NCBI GenBank assembly: GCA_049700315.1
Contig: JBNAVN010000001.1
Location: forward strand, 1 to 64,000
Reading direction: 5' to 3'
Origin: JAOAFX01 sp049700315
GTDB taxonomy: Bacteria; Hydrothermota; Tepidihabitantia; SM23-42; JAOAFX01
DNA length: 64,000 nt
Part shown: positions 8,346 through 16,747 of the stretch, piece by piece
Position numbering within the stretch: the first letter of the stretch is position 1
Layout: every line of letters starts with the position of its first letter
Notes under the pieces: model-generated
What the model was told of the DNA's origin: nothing
The model's database searches: none
What the model saw: only the letters and a program-made list of their open reading frames with translations
Made by a program: the position numbers and the translations under genes

Positions 8346-9521
8346 CTATCTTTTTGTGATTGGAGATATCGCCCTTAATTCTTTTACAATTTTCGGGAAT
8401 TGTTCACACACATAGTCTATATCCTCTTCAGTAGTAAGTCTACCTGTGGTTATCCTGATTGAACCCCTTGCGTCCTCAATCGGCACACCAATTGCAGTCA
8501 GCACATGGGATGGCTCAAGTGAGCCTGATGAGCAGGCAGAACCTGTAGCAACCTCAATTCCTATCTGGTCAAGGCGCATAAGCAATGCCTCACCTTCTAT
8601 ATACTTTACAATGATATGACAATTGTTGGGTAATCTTTTTTCAGGATGACCATTCAAAACTATATCATCCACATTATTCAACAATGATTTAGTCAATTTA
8701 TCCCTCAGCCTTCTTGAATGTTCAACCCTTTCTGCCATATCTCTTATCGCAAGTTCGGCAGCATATGCCATACCCACGATGCCAGGCACATTATGCGTTG
8801 ATGCCCTCTTTCCCATTTCCTGCGCACCACCATGAAGAAGGGATTCAACCCTGGTGCCTCTTCTTATAAACAAAGCACCCACACCCTTTGGTCCATAGAA
8901 TTTGTGAGCAGATATTGAGAGTAAATCAACACCAAGTTTATTGACATTTGTATCAATAGCACCAAATGACTGGACTGCATCGGTATGCAAGTATACACCC
9001 CTTTCCCTGCAAATCTTTGATATCTCTTCAATCGGTTCAATCGTGCCTATTTCATTATTGGCATGCATTATTGAAACCAAAATTGTTTTGTCTGAAATTA
9101 CCTTTTTCACATCGTCCGGGTTAACCATTCCATATTTATCAACTGGCAAGAATGTGGTCTTGAAGCCCTGGGTTTGCAGAAAAATAAATGGTTCAAGGAC
9201 TGCGTGATGTTCAGTCTTTGCGGTAATAATATGATTGCCTTTTTCTGCCATTGCATAGGCAACACCCTTTATTGCCATATTATCAGATTCACTACCACCA
9301 GAAGTAAAAACAATCTCATCAGAACTTGCTCCCAGCATATCAGCAATTTTTTTTCTCGCTTTTTCAATTGCATCCTTTGCCTCCAATCCGGAAGTATGGA
9401 GACTTGATGGATTAGCAAATTTCTCAAAAAAATATGGCTTCATTGCCTCAAGCACATCCGGATGCAGTGGTGTGGTTGCCGCATAATCAAGGTAGATTCT
9501 ACGGTTCATTGTATTTTCCAT
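8346..9521 (-). CDS. iscS: Cysteine desulfurase (IscS/NifS family)
   Basis: 391 aa, PLP enzyme that takes sulfur from cysteine as an enzyme persulfide. The PLP lysine is K207 in SISAHKFYGPKG, the catalytic cysteine is C330 in ATGSACSSGSLEPSH, and HANNEIG and HTDAVQ blocks are canonical. The long-loop SACSSG motif is of class I. It probably feeds MnmA (next gene) and Fe-S assembly, and could also mobilise selenium for SelD (29246-30268). The promoter at 9527-9555 puts the -10 box 5 nt before this ATG. A second in-frame ATG four codons later (9509) gives the N-terminus MNRRIYLDYAATTP more usual in the family. Confidence 0.93.
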   Translation of the reverse strand: MENTMNRRIYLDYAATTPLHPDVLEAMKPYFFEKFANPSSLHTSGLEAKDAIEKARKKIADMLGASSDEIVFTSGGSESDNMAIKGVAYAMAEKGNHIITAKTEHHAVLEPFIFLQTQGFKTTFLPVDKYGMVNPDDVKKVISDKTILVSIMHANNEIGTIEPIEEISKICRERGVYLHTDAVQSFGAIDTNVNKLGVDLLSISAHKFYGPKGVGALFIRRGTRVESLLHGGAQEMGKRASTHNVPGIVGMAYAAELAIRDMAERVEHSRRLRDKLTKSLLNNVDDIVLNGHPEKRLPNNCHIIVKYIEGEALLMRLDQIGIEVATGSACSSGSLEPSHVLTAIGVPIEDARGSIRITTGRLTTEEDIDYVCEQFPKIVKELRAISPITKR

Positions 9522-9526
9522 GTCCT

Positions 9527-9555
9527 ATTATACCTCAAAAAAAACACCCTGTCAA
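9527..9555 (-). promoter_or_regulatory. Sigma70-like promoter, leaderless start of iscS
   Basis: TTGACA (9555-9550), 17-nt spacer, TATAAT (9532-9527), 5 nt to the ATG at 9521. It is the only 17-nt spacer among the clear promoters of this window. Confidence 0.6.
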
Positions 9556-9605
9556 TTACCTGTTAAAATCATAAGCATAGAATGATCCTATCTTTCGGAA
9601 AGAGA

Positions 9606-10688
9606 TTACTGTCTTTTTACAGAACTGAACAATCTTTTGTGCCCTTCCAAAATCCGCTGTTCAAATGGGGATTCGCGGATTATTCTGAGTTCCTGTTTTG
9701 CATTATGCACAATTTCTTCTGCCCTATCATTTTTGTCATATAGATATTCATAAGCACAAGCACCAGCAATCTTTCCTTCAAGCATGGCGGTTGATGCCTC
9801 TTCAATTGAGGCAAGGTCACCAGCAACAAATATATGGGGTCTTGATGTCTGAAGGTCTTCGTTATAATAAGGAACATTTCCACCAAGGTCAGGAACATAT
9901 CTTATCTCACAACCTGCCTGATATAAAAGTTCACACAGTGGCGACAATCCCACCGCAATCAAAATCATATCACAATCAATGATTTTTTCCTTTCCCATAA
10001 TACACTCAAATTTATCATTGACCTCGGTTATCACTGCAGATTCCACACAATCCTTTCCCCTCGCCTCAATGATTGTATGGTTCAATAAAATAGGCACCCC
10101 TGCTCTTCTTATCTTTGCTGCATGTACATAATACCCACCGATTTTTGGTAAAATCTCAATTATCGCTGCCACCTCAACACCAGCCTGGAGCAATTGATAT
10201 GGAACAATCAAACCGATATTGCCTGAACCAATAACAAGTGCCCTTTTTCCAGGGATGACGCCATACACATTCATCATTGTCTGGACCGCACCTGCACCAT
10301 AAACACCTGGCAGATCTGCATTTTCAAAGGCAAGCATATTTTCACTCGCACCAGTAGCAAAGACATAACTCTTTGCCTTTATTTGAATCAGTTCATCATT
10401 CTTCAAAACCCCTATTGAATCATCATCATAATATCCTATCACCGTGGCATTCAACATCACATCAATACCCAACTGGTAAACGCGCTCACTCAGAATCTTT
10501 GCAATATCAATTCCCCTCACACCACAATAATGTTCTTTTGAACCGAAAAATTTATGGGTCTGTTTTATTAACTGCCCACCAAGTACAGGATTGTCGTCTA
10601 TGATCAATACTGATGCACCGAGTTCCTTTGCAACCATCCCTGCGTTTAACCCAGCAGGACCACCACCTACAATACAAATATCAACCAT
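9606..10688 (-). CDS. FAD/NAD(P)-dependent oxidoreductase, large subunit (HcnB / SoxA-fragment / proline-dehydrogenase-like)
   Basis: 360 aa. The N-terminal GGGPAGLNAGMVAKELG dinucleotide fold (residues about 7-23) binds FAD. A second GSGNIGLIVPYQLLQAG fold (about 152-168) binds NAD(P)H. The C-terminal HIFVAGDLASIEEASTAMLEGKIAG block is the FAD-closing motif. It overlaps the small 2Fe-2S gene upstream by 8 nt, the same pairing seen in HcnA-HcnB, opine/octopine oxidases, D-hydroxyproline dehydrogenase and sarcosine oxidase alpha pieces. The substrate is probably an amino or imino acid, but sequence does not decide it. No third (glycine-oxidase-like) subunit is next to it. Confidence 0.8.
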   Translation of the reverse strand: MVDICIVGGGPAGLNAGMVAKELGASVLIIDDNPVLGGQLIKQTHKFFGSKEHYCGVRGIDIAKILSERVYQLGIDVMLNATVIGYYDDDSIGVLKNDELIQIKAKSYVFATGASENMLAFENADLPGVYGAGAVQTMMNVYGVIPGKRALVIGSGNIGLIVPYQLLQAGVEVAAIIEILPKIGGYYVHAAKIRRAGVPILLNHTIIEARGKDCVESAVITEVNDKFECIMGKEKIIDCDMILIAVGLSPLCELLYQAGCEIRYVPDLGGNVPYYNEDLQTSRPHIFVAGDLASIEEASTAMLEGKIAGACAYEYLYDKNDRAEEIVHNAKQELRIIRESPFEQRILEGHKRLFSSVKRQ

Positions 10689-11001
10689 CCAATATTCCCT
10701 TTCCTTTTTGCCTTTTCACAACCATTCCTTTTCTCAATGGTTCCATACAAACCATTACATTGGGTCTACCATCAACCTCCATAAGACAGGAAGAACATTT
10801 GCCAACCGCACAGAAGAATCCCCTTGGTCTGTTATATTTCTCTGAAAACCTTAATACCCTTATCCCTGCGGCATGGAGTGCAGCCGCAATTGGAAGTCCT
10901 TCATAACCTTCAAATTCCTTGTCTTCAAAATAGAATTTTACCTTTCTGCCCCTTTTGAATTGTAGTATTGGATGTTCAGTTATATACCCTTCCATAATCA
11001 T
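10681..11001 (-). CDS. (2Fe-2S)-binding subunit of the FAD oxidoreductase (HcnA-like)
   Basis: 106 aa, the usual size of the ferredoxin-like small subunit. The ligand cysteines lie in FFCAVGKCSSCLMEVDG with a fourth in VMVCMEPLRKGM. The N-terminal FYFEDKEFEGYEGLPIAAAL is the typical start of the SoxA N-terminal domain. It starts within the stop of purQ (ATGA) and its end overlaps the FAD subunit by 8 nt, so the two subunits are translated together. A second in-frame ATG lies two codons later. Confidence 0.82.
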   Translation of the reverse strand: MIMEGYITEHPILQFKRGRKVKFYFEDKEFEGYEGLPIAAALHAAGIRVLRFSEKYNRPRGFFCAVGKCSSCLMEVDGRPNVMVCMEPLRKGMVVKRQKGKGILDG

Positions 11002-11762
11002 TTAAAATAGTTCACAGCATTTTCAAAAATTTTAAAACCATCGCCTTCTTTATCCAATTCTTTCCTTGTGTGCAGGGGATGTTGCAGATAAGAGATATGT
11101 CTTTCAGGATGAGGCATCAATCCGAGGATTCTACCGGTCTTGTCTGCAATCCCTGCAATATTCATTACTGAGCCATTTGGATTATATGGATACCCACCGA
11201 GTTTTTCTTTTTCATCTACATATTGGAACACAATCTGTTTTTCTAATTTCTTCAATATCTGTATGTTTCTCACCACAAATTTGCCCTCGGCATGGGCAAC
11301 AGGTAATGAGATTATTCTATTTATTCCTCTGGTGAATACCGACCGTTCAGGATATACCTTTAAATCAACCCACCGGTCTTCAAACCTTTCTGAATCATTG
11401 GTGATCAAACTGACGGTCTGGTCAGCAAAATAGCCATCAAAACCAGGCAATATTCCCGCCTTCACAAGTACCTGGAAACCATTACATATACCCAAGATAA
11501 GATTACCATTCTCAACAAATCTTAAGATTTTATCCTGCAATTTGTATTTGATTTCATTTGCAAGAATCTTTCCCGCGCTGATATCATCCCCATAGGTAAA
11601 ACCACCAGGCAACACAAGAATCTTATACTCAAGCAGATTTTTGTTCTTTACTTCATCTATGTAAACACGCTCTGGTTCAGCACCCGCGAGTTCAAATGCG
11701 TAGGCGGTCTCAACATCACAATTTGTTCCCGCAGCACGAACAATGAGAGTCTTAATCTTCAT
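10998..11762 (-). CDS. purQ: Phosphoribosylformylglycinamidine synthase, glutaminase subunit PurQ
   Basis: 254 aa. It releases ammonia from glutamine for the fourth step of purine synthesis and works with PurL and PurS. The glutaminase triad is visible: Cys93 in LGICNGFQ, His218 and Glu220 in LMPHPERH. The PGGFTYGDD loop near residue 52 is conserved. Length fits the small-subunit type rather than the fused large enzyme. purL and purS are not in the window, so this is a detached copy. It overlaps the upstream winged-helix gene and the downstream ferredoxin gene by 4 nt each (ATGA), so it is embedded in one transcription unit. Confidence 0.9.
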   Translation of the reverse strand: MKIKTLIVRAAGTNCDVETAYAFELAGAEPERVYIDEVKNKNLLEYKILVLPGGFTYGDDISAGKILANEIKYKLQDKILRFVENGNLILGICNGFQVLVKAGILPGFDGYFADQTVSLITNDSERFEDRWVDLKVYPERSVFTRGINRIISLPVAHAEGKFVVRNIQILKKLEKQIVFQYVDEKEKLGGYPYNPNGSVMNIAGIADKTGRILGLMPHPERHISYLQHPLHTRKELDKEGDGFKIFENAVNYFK

Positions 11763-11959
11763 TCCTTTAAAGAAACATAAATGGTTCTTTTTTCCCGCTT
11801 GAATCTGATCTTATCTTCACGCGCAAGCCAGCCAAGCCCCATATAAAATATATTTATTGGCATACCGCACCTGCGCTGCAATCTTGTGATAACCATCTCC
11901 CCTTCATCTTTCAATTTTTTCCATATGTTGCCTGCGGCAAAACCAATGTCTGTAATCAT
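11759..11959 (-). CDS. Small winged-helix protein (DUF2582-like)
   Basis: 66 aa. The sequence IGFAAGNIWKKLKDEGEMVITRLQRRCGM and the following LGWLAREDKIRFKRE wing match the short winged-helix family DUF2582 found in many bacteria. Such proteins may bind DNA, but no target is known. A strong GGAGGTGTT ribosome-binding site precedes the ATG. Its stop overlaps purQ (ATGA), so it heads the purQ-ferredoxin-oxidoreductase operon. Confidence 0.7.
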   Translation of the reverse strand: MITDIGFAAGNIWKKLKDEGEMVITRLQRRCGMPINIFYMGLGWLAREDKIRFKREKRTIYVSLKE

Positions 11960-12068
11960 AACACCTCCTTGAAATTCTTAAACATGTGAATTCTACTTTT
12001 TCTTCTCTTATTATTATTGATCTTCATATCTGATAATAGAAAAAGAAACTGATAAATTGTGATTTAAT

Positions 12069-12890
12069 CTACAGATTGATTTCCGTACCGGTTTTTGCAG
12101 CATCAAGTTCATAGGCAGGGAATTTCGCACGCATTTCCTGAAGGTTTCTGTTGATAAACTCATCATTACTTGACGGGTCATGGTGCGTGAATATCACTTT
12201 TTTTACCATGCCATCTTTTGCAAGTTGCATTACCTGGTTATAGGTAGAATGACCCCAGCCAATTTTGGACTTGTAGTTCTCATCAACATATTGAGCATCA
12301 TGTATCAATAGATCTGCACCATTGACAAACTTTACAAATCTTTTGTAAGGAGTTGTTGAATCTGGTGCGCAAAGTTCATTGTCAGTTAAAAAGACAGCAG
12401 TCTTCTTATTCTCAACAAATTTCAAACCAAGCGTGTAATTAGGGTGGTTGTTCTGAATAATATGAATCAGCATATCACCAATTTTAAATCTGTTCTTGAT
12501 ATTTTTGAAGATAAATTTTGCTGGTAGATCCGTCAATTTTATTGTTGGGAAAAAAGGAATATGCATCTGATAAGAAAGTGCCTTTTTTGATCCTATCTCA
12601 TTCTCAGGACCATAGATTTTTATGGAAGTATTAGGAAGATATGCTGGACCAAAAAATGGGAAACCCTGGATATGGTCCCAGTGATAATGGGTAAAGATCA
12701 AATGGAGGTCATTTTTCTTATTCTGTATCAAATATGCACCAAGTTCCCTGATTCCACTACCTGCATCCACAATAATGGATTCCCCGGAGATTGTTTCAAC
12801 ATAAAGACAGGTGGTGTTTCCTCCATATTGAATAGTTGAACTACCTGAAACAGGGATTGAACCACGCGTCCCATAGAATTTGATAAACAT
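12069..12890 (-). CDS. MBL-fold metallo-hydrolase
   Basis: 273 aa. The metal-binding motif is THYHWDH (residues about 86-92), with further ligands in LIHDAQY and the C-terminal FTHHDPSS. The start MFIKFYGTRGSIPVSG is typical of the cyclic-phosphodiesterase-like branch of the metallo-beta-lactamase superfamily. Its ATG directly follows the TAA of the bactofilin gene (TAAATG), so translation is coupled. Many bacteria pair bactofilins with peptidoglycan hydrolases; here the partner is an MBL hydrolase and its substrate is unknown. Confidence 0.75.
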   Translation of the reverse strand: MFIKFYGTRGSIPVSGSSTIQYGGNTTCLYVETISGESIIVDAGSGIRELGAYLIQNKKNDLHLIFTHYHWDHIQGFPFFGPAYLPNTSIKIYGPENEIGSKKALSYQMHIPFFPTIKLTDLPAKFIFKNIKNRFKIGDMLIHIIQNNHPNYTLGLKFVENKKTAVFLTDNELCAPDSTTPYKRFVKFVNGADLLIHDAQYVDENYKSKIGWGHSTYNQVMQLAKDGMVKKVIFTHHDPSSNDEFINRNLQEMRAKFPAYELDAAKTGTEINL

Positions 12891-13238
12891 TTAGTCTTTG
12901 TCCTTTGCTTTCTGTCCCATTTGGCAATTACCCTCAAAAAATACCCCGGACTGGATAATCAGACCCTTGCATATAATATCACCAAACATCTGGGCACCAC
13001 TCTGGAACTCAAGAAGTTCTTCAGCCTGAATGTTACCTTCTATCTTGCCTCCAATAACTGCAGATTTGCAATTAATAGTACCTTTAATAGAACCAGTATT
13101 TCCACAATATAGATTATCCTTAACCACTACATTGCCTTCAATAGTTCCATCAATCTTTATTGAACCAGTAATCTTAACATCTCCATTCACAACCGTGTTT
13201 CTGCCAATAACGGTATCAATCTTACCTTCCTTATCCAT
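12891..13238 (-). CDS. Bactofilin
   Basis: 115 aa, the usual small size. The core is a run of short repeated strands with regular glycine and aliphatic positions (VNGDVKITGSIKIDGTIEGNV and so on), which form the right-handed beta-helix of bactofilins (DUF583). Short polar tails flank the core, as in polymerising members. Bactofilins assemble into membrane-associated filaments that position cell-wall or motility factors. The gene has a strong AAAGGAG site and a promoter at 13261-13288, and is followed without gap by the MBL hydrolase. Confidence 0.88.
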   Translation of the reverse strand: MDKEGKIDTVIGRNTVVNGDVKITGSIKIDGTIEGNVVVKDNLYCGNTGSIKGTINCKSAVIGGKIEGNIQAEELLEFQSGAQMFGDIICKGLIIQSGVFFEGNCQMGQKAKDKD

Positions 13239-13260
13239 TAAACTCCTTTCTTAAAGGGAA

Positions 13261-13288
13261 ATTATATATAAAAATAAATGGAAGTCAA
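13261..13288 (-). promoter_or_regulatory. Sigma70-like promoter of the bactofilin operon
   Basis: TTGACT (13288-13283), 16-nt spacer, TATAAT (13266-13261), then a short leader with AAAGGAG before the ATG at 13238. Confidence 0.6.
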
Positions 13289-13368
13289 CAATCAAGTTAA
13301 CATCTTCCTGATTTGCGAAATAGGGATTCTATTTCAACAAAGATCATTCAGCAGTAATCTCATCCCCC

Positions 13369-13396
13369 TTGACAAAAACAAAGACTTTGTTATAAT
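13369..13396 (+). promoter_or_regulatory. Consensus sigma70 promoter of the secreted subtilase
   Basis: TTGACA (13369-13374), 16-nt spacer, TATAAT (13391-13396). The predicted leader is about 120 nt. It holds an unused-looking strong ribosome-binding sequence AAAGGGGGTGAT near 13452-13463 and the real AAAGGAG site before the ATG at 13524. Confidence 0.7.
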
Positions 13397-13523
13397 ATAG
13401 TGTCAATTATAGATTCATATTTTTTGACAGATGTTCTAACTGATTTATGAGAAAGGGGGTGATTTTCATACAACAGAATAACTTAAGTCTAATAGATTCA
13501 TAAAGCACAAGAAAGGAGACAAA

Positions 13524-16500
13524 ATGAAAAGAATCTTAATAGTATCATTATTGATTTGGGTGATACCGGTATTTGCTTTGATAAGCCCGGATTTAAAGAA
13601 TGTTTCGGCCCGGGCAAATTCATCGGAATTCATTCCGATTGATATAGTGTTCAAAAAGCAAATGGACAATTATGAATTGACAAGGGCAGTTGAGCATTTG
13701 CCAAAGCCCGAAAGAAGGGCTATGGTTGCTGAAATCCTGCGAACCTATTCATTGCAAAATCAAAAGCCTGTCCTTGAATATCTGGCAAGAATGGAAAAAA
13801 AGAATAAGGTTAAAAATATTGCATCAATCTGGATTGTCAACGCAATCTACTGCGAGGCAACAAGAGAAGTGATCGCTGAACTTGACAACAACCGCGAAAT
13901 CTTCTATATTGACTATGACCTGAAACCCATCCAAATTGAAAAACCTGAGCAATTTCCTGCACCTGCAGACAAGATTTCAAAAACAAGAGAAATTGCCTGG
14001 GGCGTAAGCAAAATCAACGCGCCTGCAGTATGGGCGCTTGGTTATACAGGGCAAGGAATCGTTGTGGGACATATTGACACAGGTTGCAACTATAACCATG
14101 TTGACCTTGCCGACCATCTCTGGACTGACCCTAATTATCCCAATCATGGCTGGAATTTTGAGAATGGTACCAATGATCCAATGGATGCCCAGGGTCATGG
14201 TACCCACACTGCAGGAAGTGTAGCATCTGATGGTACTGCTGGTTCTCAATGTGGTGTTGCTCCAGATGCGCAGATTATGGCATTGCGTGTAAGAACTGTT
14301 GCGGATTCAATTGCGGAAAATCAGGTCTGGCAGGCAATGCAATTTGTGGTCTCACCGCCCTTATCACCAACCCATGGCGGTGATTTGATAACAATGTCCC
14401 TTGGGTGGCGTTATGTCTGGTATCCCCGTGTTGCATCCTGGCGCACTGCCTGCAACAATACTGGAGCCGGCGGTGTGATAATGATTGTTGCTGCAGGTAA
14501 CGAACGTGGTGTTGATCTGCCACCTTATGCCTTAAGATGTCCAGGAAGTGTTCCTTCACCCTGGCGCCATCCCCAGAATGGTGCTACAGGAGCACTTTCC
14601 AATGTTGTTAGTATTGGTGCGACAGACATCAATGATGCGATTGCATCTTTCTCATCAAACGGTCCTGTGAGATGGGATACAGTTACCGGATACAACGATT
14701 ATCCATATCCACCAGGATTGACAAAGCCAGATGTTTCAGCACCAGGTGTAAATATCAAATCCTGCGCCTATAATAATAACAATGGTTATCTTGATGGTTG
14801 GAATGGCACATCAATGGCAACACCCCATACTGCAGGAACTGTTGCATTAATGCTTCAGAAAAATCCCTATCTGACCAGGGCTGAAATTGATAGCATTCTT
14901 CAAATGACCGCAGTTGACCTGGGCACTGCTGGAAAGGATAATGATTTTGGCGCAGGAAGAATTGATGCTTTGGCTGCAGTAAATGCTACACCATTTCCTG
15001 GAGCACCATTTACACCTACAATAATAGCACCATTCAATTATGCCAGACTGCCAAGTGTCAATCCAATTTTCAAACTCACAACAACCGATCCCCAGAATGA
15101 CCCTGTTAAATACAGAATCTACTGGTCAACTGACACTGCATTTACTGTTCAGGATAGCATTACCACAGGCACATATGCAAGTGGTTCAATCGCAAGCTAC
15201 ACACTATCTGTCCCGCTCACAAACGGGGTAACCTATTGGTGGCGTGTCCGTGCCGCTGATACAACAACTGGTGGAATGTGGTCAGCGCCTACTGCAAAAA
15301 GGTCATTTACAATCGGTCTGAGTTTACCTGCAAATTCCTGTTCCTGGTTTCAGACCACCAATGCCCAGTTCCTGTCCTGTACTTTCACTGGTACACAGGT
15401 TCAGGGCGACAGCGTGGTATTGGTACCTGTTGGCTATGTTGAAGACACCTTACTTTTCGCGAATTTTGAGTCTGGTATGCCTTCGGGCTGGACCTGGGTT
15501 GATGGCAATAATGATGGCTATAGGTGGACTACAGGAACAACTTCTGATCTGGGTTCTTACACACCACCAAATTATGGCACTGCTTATGCCTATTATTCAG
15601 ATGACGACGCGGGAAACGGTGTGATAAATAATAACGAAGAACTGATATCACCAAAAGTGGGTGTTCCACCAACCGCAACTAATCTTGGTATCCGTTACGG
15701 TTATGGCTTCCAGGTGTATCAAACTGGTGAAAAACTACGTGTGAAATTCCGCAAACGGACTGGTGGTGCCTGGACCAACTGGACAAATATTGCAGAGTAT
15801 ACTACAAGCGTAAGCGGAACTGCAAATATTGATCTTACTGCTCAATTACCATGTGATTCAGTACAGTTTGAATGGTTTTACAGCGATAGCACAGCATCAT
15901 CCCACTGGGGCTGGGCATGTGCCACTGATAATGTAATCGTTTCGTATTCCTACACATACCAGAATAACTCTGGTGTTTTATATGGAACACCGGTTGTGTA
16001 TTCTGATCTATCAAAAACCTATGCACGACCACGCTGGGGTGATATAATTTGGCGCAAAGCAACAAGTGGTGATTCCATCGGCATTCAGGTTGAATATTAC
16101 AATGGCTCAATCTGGCAATTGGTACCAAACTCAATAATCCCGGGCAATTCTGTTGGTAAATTTACTACCCTCGCAGTAGACACAGTCAAGATGAACCTGA
16201 TGACAGATACAGTGACCTATAACACGATTAGACCCAAGGCACTGTTCTACCGAATGACAAAATCACCTAACAACCCCGCATTGTTAGACTGGGAAGTTGG
16301 TAACCTTACGAGTTATGTTGGTATTGCCGACGCTGGTTCAGAGACAAATCCTCCAATGTTGATGGTCAGTCCCAATCCATTCAGAAACCACCTACAAATC
16401 AGATACCAGATACCTGATACCCGATACCAGACTAATGGTGCAGGACAAGGTCTTCAAGAACCAGGGGTTCGCCTTGCAATTTATGATGTTTCAGGGAGGT

Positions 16501-16676
16501 TAGTGAGACAATGGGACTACAAGTCCACCACGCAAAACCGCGGAATAAGACAATCAGACTGCATTGTCTGGGATACTAAAGATAATGCCGGTCGCAGGTT
16601 ATCTGCTGGTGTTTACTTTGTGCGGTTGGAATCCGGAGACTTCAAACAGGTTGAGAAGGCAATCTTGCTCAGATAA
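13524..16676 (+). CDS. Secreted subtilisin-like serine protease with C-terminal sorting domain
   Basis: 1050 aa. Signal peptide 1-18, I9-like propeptide about 35-130, S8 catalytic domain about 165-495 with Asp185 (GHIDTGC), His225 (GHGTHTAG) and Ser430 (GTSMATPHTAG). The oxyanion Asn lies in VAAGNERG. Then an FN3-like domain (about 500-600), a large beta-rich region and a C-terminal T9SS-type tail (MVSPNPF...IYDVSGRLVRQ...GVYFVRLESG...KAILLR). It is predicted to cross the outer membrane and be surface-bound or released. In the tail, a fourfold GATACC-type heptamer (16401-16428) encodes RYQIPDTRYQ. It is the intact paralogue of the broken gene at 488-2076. Confidence 0.92.
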   Translation: MKRILIVSLLIWVIPVFALISPDLKNVSARANSSEFIPIDIVFKKQMDNYELTRAVEHLPKPERRAMVAEILRTYSLQNQKPVLEYLARMEKKNKVKNIASIWIVNAIYCEATREVIAELDNNREIFYIDYDLKPIQIEKPEQFPAPADKISKTREIAWGVSKINAPAVWALGYTGQGIVVGHIDTGCNYNHVDLADHLWTDPNYPNHGWNFENGTNDPMDAQGHGTHTAGSVASDGTAGSQCGVAPDAQIMALRVRTVADSIAENQVWQAMQFVVSPPLSPTHGGDLITMSLGWRYVWYPRVASWRTACNNTGAGGVIMIVAAGNERGVDLPPYALRCPGSVPSPWRHPQNGATGALSNVVSIGATDINDAIASFSSNGPVRWDTVTGYNDYPYPPGLTKPDVSAPGVNIKSCAYNNNNGYLDGWNGTSMATPHTAGTVALMLQKNPYLTRAEIDSILQMTAVDLGTAGKDNDFGAGRIDALAAVNATPFPGAPFTPTIIAPFNYARLPSVNPIFKLTTTDPQNDPVKYRIYWSTDTAFTVQDSITTGTYASGSIASYTLSVPLTNGVTYWWRVRAADTTTGGMWSAPTAKRSFTIGLSLPANSCSWFQTTNAQFLSCTFTGTQVQGDSVVLVPVGYVEDTLLFANFESGMPSGWTWVDGNNDGYRWTTGTTSDLGSYTPPNYGTAYAYYSDDDAGNGVINNNEELISPKVGVPPTATNLGIRYGYGFQVYQTGEKLRVKFRKRTGGAWTNWTNIAEYTTSVSGTANIDLTAQLPCDSVQFEWFYSDSTASSHWGWACATDNVIVSYSYTYQNNSGVLYGTPVVYSDLSKTYARPRWGDIIWRKATSGDSIGIQVEYYNGSIWQLVPNSIIPGNSVGKFTTLAVDTVKMNLMTDTVTYNTIRPKALFYRMTKSPNNPALLDWEVGNLTSYVGIADAGSETNPPMLMVSPNPFRNHLQIRYQIPDTRYQTNGAGQGLQEPGVRLAIYDVSGRLVRQWDYKSTTQNRGIRQSDCIVWDTKDNAGRRLSAGVYFVRLESGDFKQVEKAILLR
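16401..16428 (+). repeat. In-frame heptamer array (NGATACC x4)
   Basis: AGATACC, AGATACC, TGATACC and CGATACC follow each other with a 7-nt period inside the sorting domain of the subtilase. Because 7 is not a multiple of 3, the array is read in changing phases as a linker of mixed residues. Confidence 0.8.
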
Positions 16677-16697
16677 GGGAAATTAATTCTGCAACAA

Positions 16698-16747
16698 AAA
16701 AGGGTAGAAAGGAATAATGTTTGTTTCTTACTTCTTTCTACCCTTTT
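16698..16747. terminator. Bidirectional terminator between convergent genes
   Basis: AAAAGGGTAGAAAG (16698-16711) and CTTTCTACCCTTTT (16734-16747) pair perfectly over 14 bp, giving A and T runs on both sides. It serves the subtilase on the plus strand and the M23 gene on the minus strand, whose stop codon it overlaps. Confidence 0.75.

Noticed and set aside
13447..13503. 18-codon leader peptide before the subtilase
   Set aside because: An ATG frame exists, but it has no ribosome-binding site in front and no recognisable attenuator structure.
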